Origin: UBA4661 sp002405405 | GTDB taxonomy: Bacteria; Bacteroidota; Ignavibacteria; Kapaibacteriales; UBA4661 | DNA: 7,012 bases | NCBI GenBank assembly: GCA_036847245.1 | Contig: DAIUAL010000180.1 | Span: 1 to 7,012 of the forward strand | Direction: 5' to 3' | Part shown: positions 5,531-7,012 of the stretch, one piece after another | Numbering within the stretch: the first letter of the stretch is position 1 | Layout: the number at the start of each line of letters is the position of its first letter | Notes under the pieces: model-generated | What the model saw: only the letters and a program-made list of their open reading frames with translations | Database searches by the model: none | Told to the model about the DNA's origin: nothing | Translations under genes and position numbers: made by a program

Positions 5531-5638
5531 AAAAAAATATAAGAGGTGTCGCAACGTGAAGATTCCTGACAAAAACACGCACATTCAAGGAAAAGAAGTG
5601 CGAAGATTATCAGAAAGCGCACATTACGACACCCTCTC
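5531..5638 (-). ncRNA. Long nested hairpin with U-run: structured RNA or elaborate terminator
   Basis: On the minus strand three nested stems can be drawn. The outer stem (5638-5620 with 5558-5541) has about 18 pairs, one bulged G and three G-U wobbles. The middle stem (UUUCUGA 5616-5610 with UCAGGAA 5569-5563) has seven pairs, one of them U-G. The inner stem (CGCAC 5602-5598 with GUGCG 5582-5578) has five. The 3' arm is followed by AUAUUUUUUUG (5540-5530). The wobble positions pair only in the minus-strand RNA; on the plus strand they would be C-A mismatches. This orients the structure. It lies 136 bases after fas1, too far and too large for a usual terminator, so a separate small RNA, a 3'-UTR element or a degraded small inverted element are all possible. 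No known RNA family is recognised. Confidence 0.45.
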
Positions 5639-5747
5639 TTGATCGATCGTCGAAACATATACTCATCATGAGAATAAGCATAACCACAGCGGGCATGTCT
5701 TATGATCACCTCATTATTACAAGGATATGCTCATATATTTTTTGAGA

Positions 5748-5763
5748 CTTTTCCGTAGAAAAG
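5748..5763 (-). terminator. Hairpin with UACG tetraloop just after fas1
   Basis: The minus-strand RNA reads CUUUUC-UACG-GAAAAG, a six-pair stem closed by a C(UACG)G loop, a member of the very stable UNCG class. It begins 11 bases after the FAS1 stop codon. It is followed by UCUCAAAAAAUAU, not a U-run, so it is better seen as a 3'-end stabilising hairpin or weak terminator than a canonical one. Confidence 0.4.
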
Positions 5764-5773
5764 GACAACGGCA

Positions 5774-6268
5774 TTATGGCAGGATGACCGTATCAAGAAC
5801 ATGAATAACGCCATTGGTAGCCATGATGTCTGTTTGAACAACATTTGCATTTTTCAGCTTCACTTTACCGTCTTTGACAGTAACTTTTGCTGTGGAGCCT
5901 TGCACGGTTTTCACGGATTTACCATTCAATTTGACCACATCGGCGGCTTTCACTGAACCTGCAACAACATGATAAAGCAGTACTTTTTTCAGTGCCTCTT
6001 TATCTGCGAGAAGTGCATTGAGTTTGTCCGCAGGAATTTTTGCAAAGGCTTCATCTGTTGGAGCAAACACAGTAAATGGACCTGCACCCTGCAGTGTAGA
6101 AATCAAATCTGCCGCAGTCAATGCTTGCGCGAGCGTTTTGAATGTTCCGGCTGAAACTGCTGTTTCAACGATATTTTTTGTCGGCGCTTGAGCAAATACC
6201 GAGACTGAAGAAGCAACCAATAATACCGCAGCAAAGAGTGCGGTCATCGAACGGCGAACACTGTTCAT
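5774..6268 (-). CDS. Secreted FAS1 (fasciclin) domain protein
   Basis: A complete 164-residue protein. ATG 6268 is preceded by AGGGG five bases away. A signal peptide is clear: MNSVRR, a hydrophobic core (ALFAAVLLVASSVSV) and probable cleavage after VFA at residue 26. The mature part is a single FAS1 domain with the family landmarks in order: LAQALTAADLISTLQ, the H1 motif TVFAPTDEAFAKIP (66-79), the conserved YH at 99-100 (LLYHVVAG), and the H2 motif NGVIHVLDTVILP, which forms the C-terminus. FAS1 domains serve in cell-surface or extracellular adhesion; one-domain secreted forms of this size are common in bacteria and their exact ligand is usually unknown. The gene stands alone, with a structured leader upstream (6282-6340) and a hairpin right after the stop. 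Product identity is very secure; the role is family knowledge. Confidence 0.96.
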   Translation of the reverse strand: MNSVRRSMTALFAAVLLVASSVSVFAQAPTKNIVETAVSAGTFKTLAQALTAADLISTLQGAGPFTVFAPTDEAFAKIPADKLNALLADKEALKKVLLYHVVAGSVKAADVVKLNGKSVKTVQGSTAKVTVKDGKVKLKNANVVQTDIMATNGVIHVLDTVILP

Positions 6269-6281
6269 AGAATCCCCTAAA

Positions 6282-6319
6282 AAGATAGAAAAAAAAGAAA
6301 AAGGACGACAATATGTCCT
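6282..6319 (-). terminator. Terminator-like hairpin and U tract in front of fas1
   Basis: The minus-strand RNA reads AGGAC-8-GUCCU (6319-6302) followed directly by a U-rich run with a few C (6301-6282), ending four bases before the fas1 ribosome binding site. An alternative four-pair stem, GACA-3-UGUC, overlaps the first arm. It could end the HIRAN gene transcript, whose stop is 90 bases upstream, or act as an attenuator inside the fas1 leader. The position of the fas1 promoter decides between these, and I could not identify it. Confidence 0.5.
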
Positions 6320-6322
6320 ACA

Positions 6323-6340
6323 TACAAGCTAAACCTTGTA
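6323..6340 (-). repeat. Perfect 6-bp inverted repeat in the fas1 upstream region
   Basis: TACAAG (6323-6328) and CTTGTA (6335-6340) flank the six bases CTAAAC. It lies three bases from the neighbouring terminator-like hairpin, so the two form a tandem pair. It might be an operator, an anti-terminator element or chance. Confidence 0.4.
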
Positions 6341-6409
6341 CTGAATGTGATGAGTTCCTCTGTATGTGTTAAAGATATGTTATTCGTAGCGACCTCGTAT
6401 TCCTACTCT

Positions 6410-7012
6410 TCATATCAGGTTCTGATATTCTTCGTCTGTTGCATTCTTGCGATACTCCTGCTGATGTTCGGTGAACACAAAGACAACGCAGGAAAAGCGA
6501 CAATAGAAAATATCATTGGTGTTGAAATAATGGAGCATTGCAAAAACCGGTATGTCATGACGATCCATGATGCGTGCCAATGGAGTGTTCTCTTTTTTCG
6601 GAACATACCCAATATGGTATGCCGATTCAGCATTGGGATCATCATGCGGAACAAGGTCTGAACCATTGTTTTGTCTGCTTCGATGAACATAGACGGCAAT
6701 GGCATTCGTGTCATACTCATTGTCCGGTTCACGACGCAATTCAACAAGTTGCCCGGCTGAAAATGTACCGACAAGAGGAATGATATCATCGCTGTGGTAC
6801 GATGTTCCTGCCACACTGAATGCCATGATTTGTTGTAGATGATCAATCGTTATCTCCGCATGATCGTTTGTGTTTGTTTCTCGATACTTCTTTTCCTCAT
6901 ATTCAGCATGATTATCCAACAGCAATGCCCTGCGGTCTTTGTTTTTCCATATATTCAAGCCCAGGTATTGCGTACTGTCGATCATTTCATCGGTAAGAAC
7001 AGGAGCCAGCAG
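6410..7012 (-). CDS. HIRAN domain protein, N-terminus outside window
   Basis: The frame is open from the window edge (first codon CTG at 7012) to TGA 6410-6412, giving 200 residues in view. A Met at 6985 is not a convincing start because sequence reading LLAPVLTDE continues upstream in frame and the Met has no ribosome binding site. A linker is followed by a HIRAN domain from about residue 63: AFSVAGTSYHS, then LRREPDNEYDTNAIAVYV (about 92-109), then HIGYVPKK (133-140) and a final strand pair. A polar insertion of about 20 residues (QNNGSDLVPHDDPNAES) sits between the AIAVYV strand and IGYVPKK. HIRAN domains recognise DNA, notably free 3' ends in HLTF, and also occur alone in bacteria. No helicase or nuclease domain is visible in the part shown. 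The bacterial role is undefined. Confidence 0.85.
   Translation of the reverse strand: MLAPVLTDEMIDSTQYLGLNIWKNKDRRALLLDNHAEYEEKKYRETNTNDHAEITIDHLQQIMAFSVAGTSYHSDDIIPLVGTFSAGQLVELRREPDNEYDTNAIAVYVHRSRQNNGSDLVPHDDPNAESAYHIGYVPKKENTPLARIMDRHDIPVFAMLHYFNTNDIFYCRFSCVVFVFTEHQQEYRKNATDEEYQNLI

Noticed and set aside
5518..5709. Minus-strand 63-codon frame with a hydrophobic centre (GTG start, or ATG at 5658)
   Set aside because: It has no ribosome binding site and runs through the long nested hairpin and its U-run, which explain the sequence better. Its end is only the poly-U region read as codons.
6347..6661. Plus-strand 104-codon frame with a hydrophobic start opposite the HIRAN gene
   Set aside because: The hydrophobic run is the complement of HIRAN strands and linker; the minus-strand frame carries clear HIRAN motifs.
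1..7012. CRISPR arrays, tRNA or rRNA genes, insertion sequences
   Set aside because: No regularly spaced direct repeats, cloverleaf-like sequences, rRNA-like stretches or transposase motifs were found by reading both strands.

Overview
The window reads as a piece of a draft or metagenome-assembled bacterial genome: a run of ten Ns at 403-412 marks a scaffold join. Base composition is moderate and every recognisable gene lies on the minus strand, so transcription runs from high to low coordinates. The FAS1 secreted protein, the DUF3298-type exported protein and the A/G-rich ribosome binding sites would fit a member of the Bacteroidota/Chlorobiota/Ignavibacteria lineage, but no phylogenetic marker is present and this placement is a weak inference.

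Layout in the direction of transcription. (1) 7012-6410: the end of a HIRAN-domain gene that enters from outside the window. (2) 6409-6269: a leader region with two hairpins, the second followed by a U tract. (3) 6268-5774: a secreted FAS1 (fasciclin) protein. (4) 5773-5043: about 730 bases without a large gene. These hold a UNCG-type hairpin just after fas1, a long nested hairpin with a U-run (5531-5638), a 43-codon hydrophobic ORF with a strong ribosome binding site (5252-5383), a terminator-like hairpin (about 5183-5218) and a TATAAT box. (5) 5042-3882: an ATPase of the AAA_14/DUF4143 type. (6) 3881-3368: a 514-base spacer with several inverted repeats and a REP-like 17-mer. (7) 3367-2045: a membrane-anchored or exported DUF3298-like protein. 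(8) 2009-1194: a DUF4116 protein built from 25-residue repeats. (9) 1008 to the gap: a protein with a PD-(D/E)XK-nuclease-like motif set. (10) 224-1: the start of a second DUF4116 protein that runs off the window.

Genes 7 and 8 are 35 bases apart and probably co-transcribed; genes 9 and 10 may belong to the same cluster. A nuclease-like protein between two DUF4116 repeat proteins is the most unusual protein-coding arrangement here. The most interesting non-obvious material is the fas1-DUF4143 spacer, where a structured RNA candidate and a small membrane-protein ORF follow each other on the same strand. Neither has a known function that I can name.
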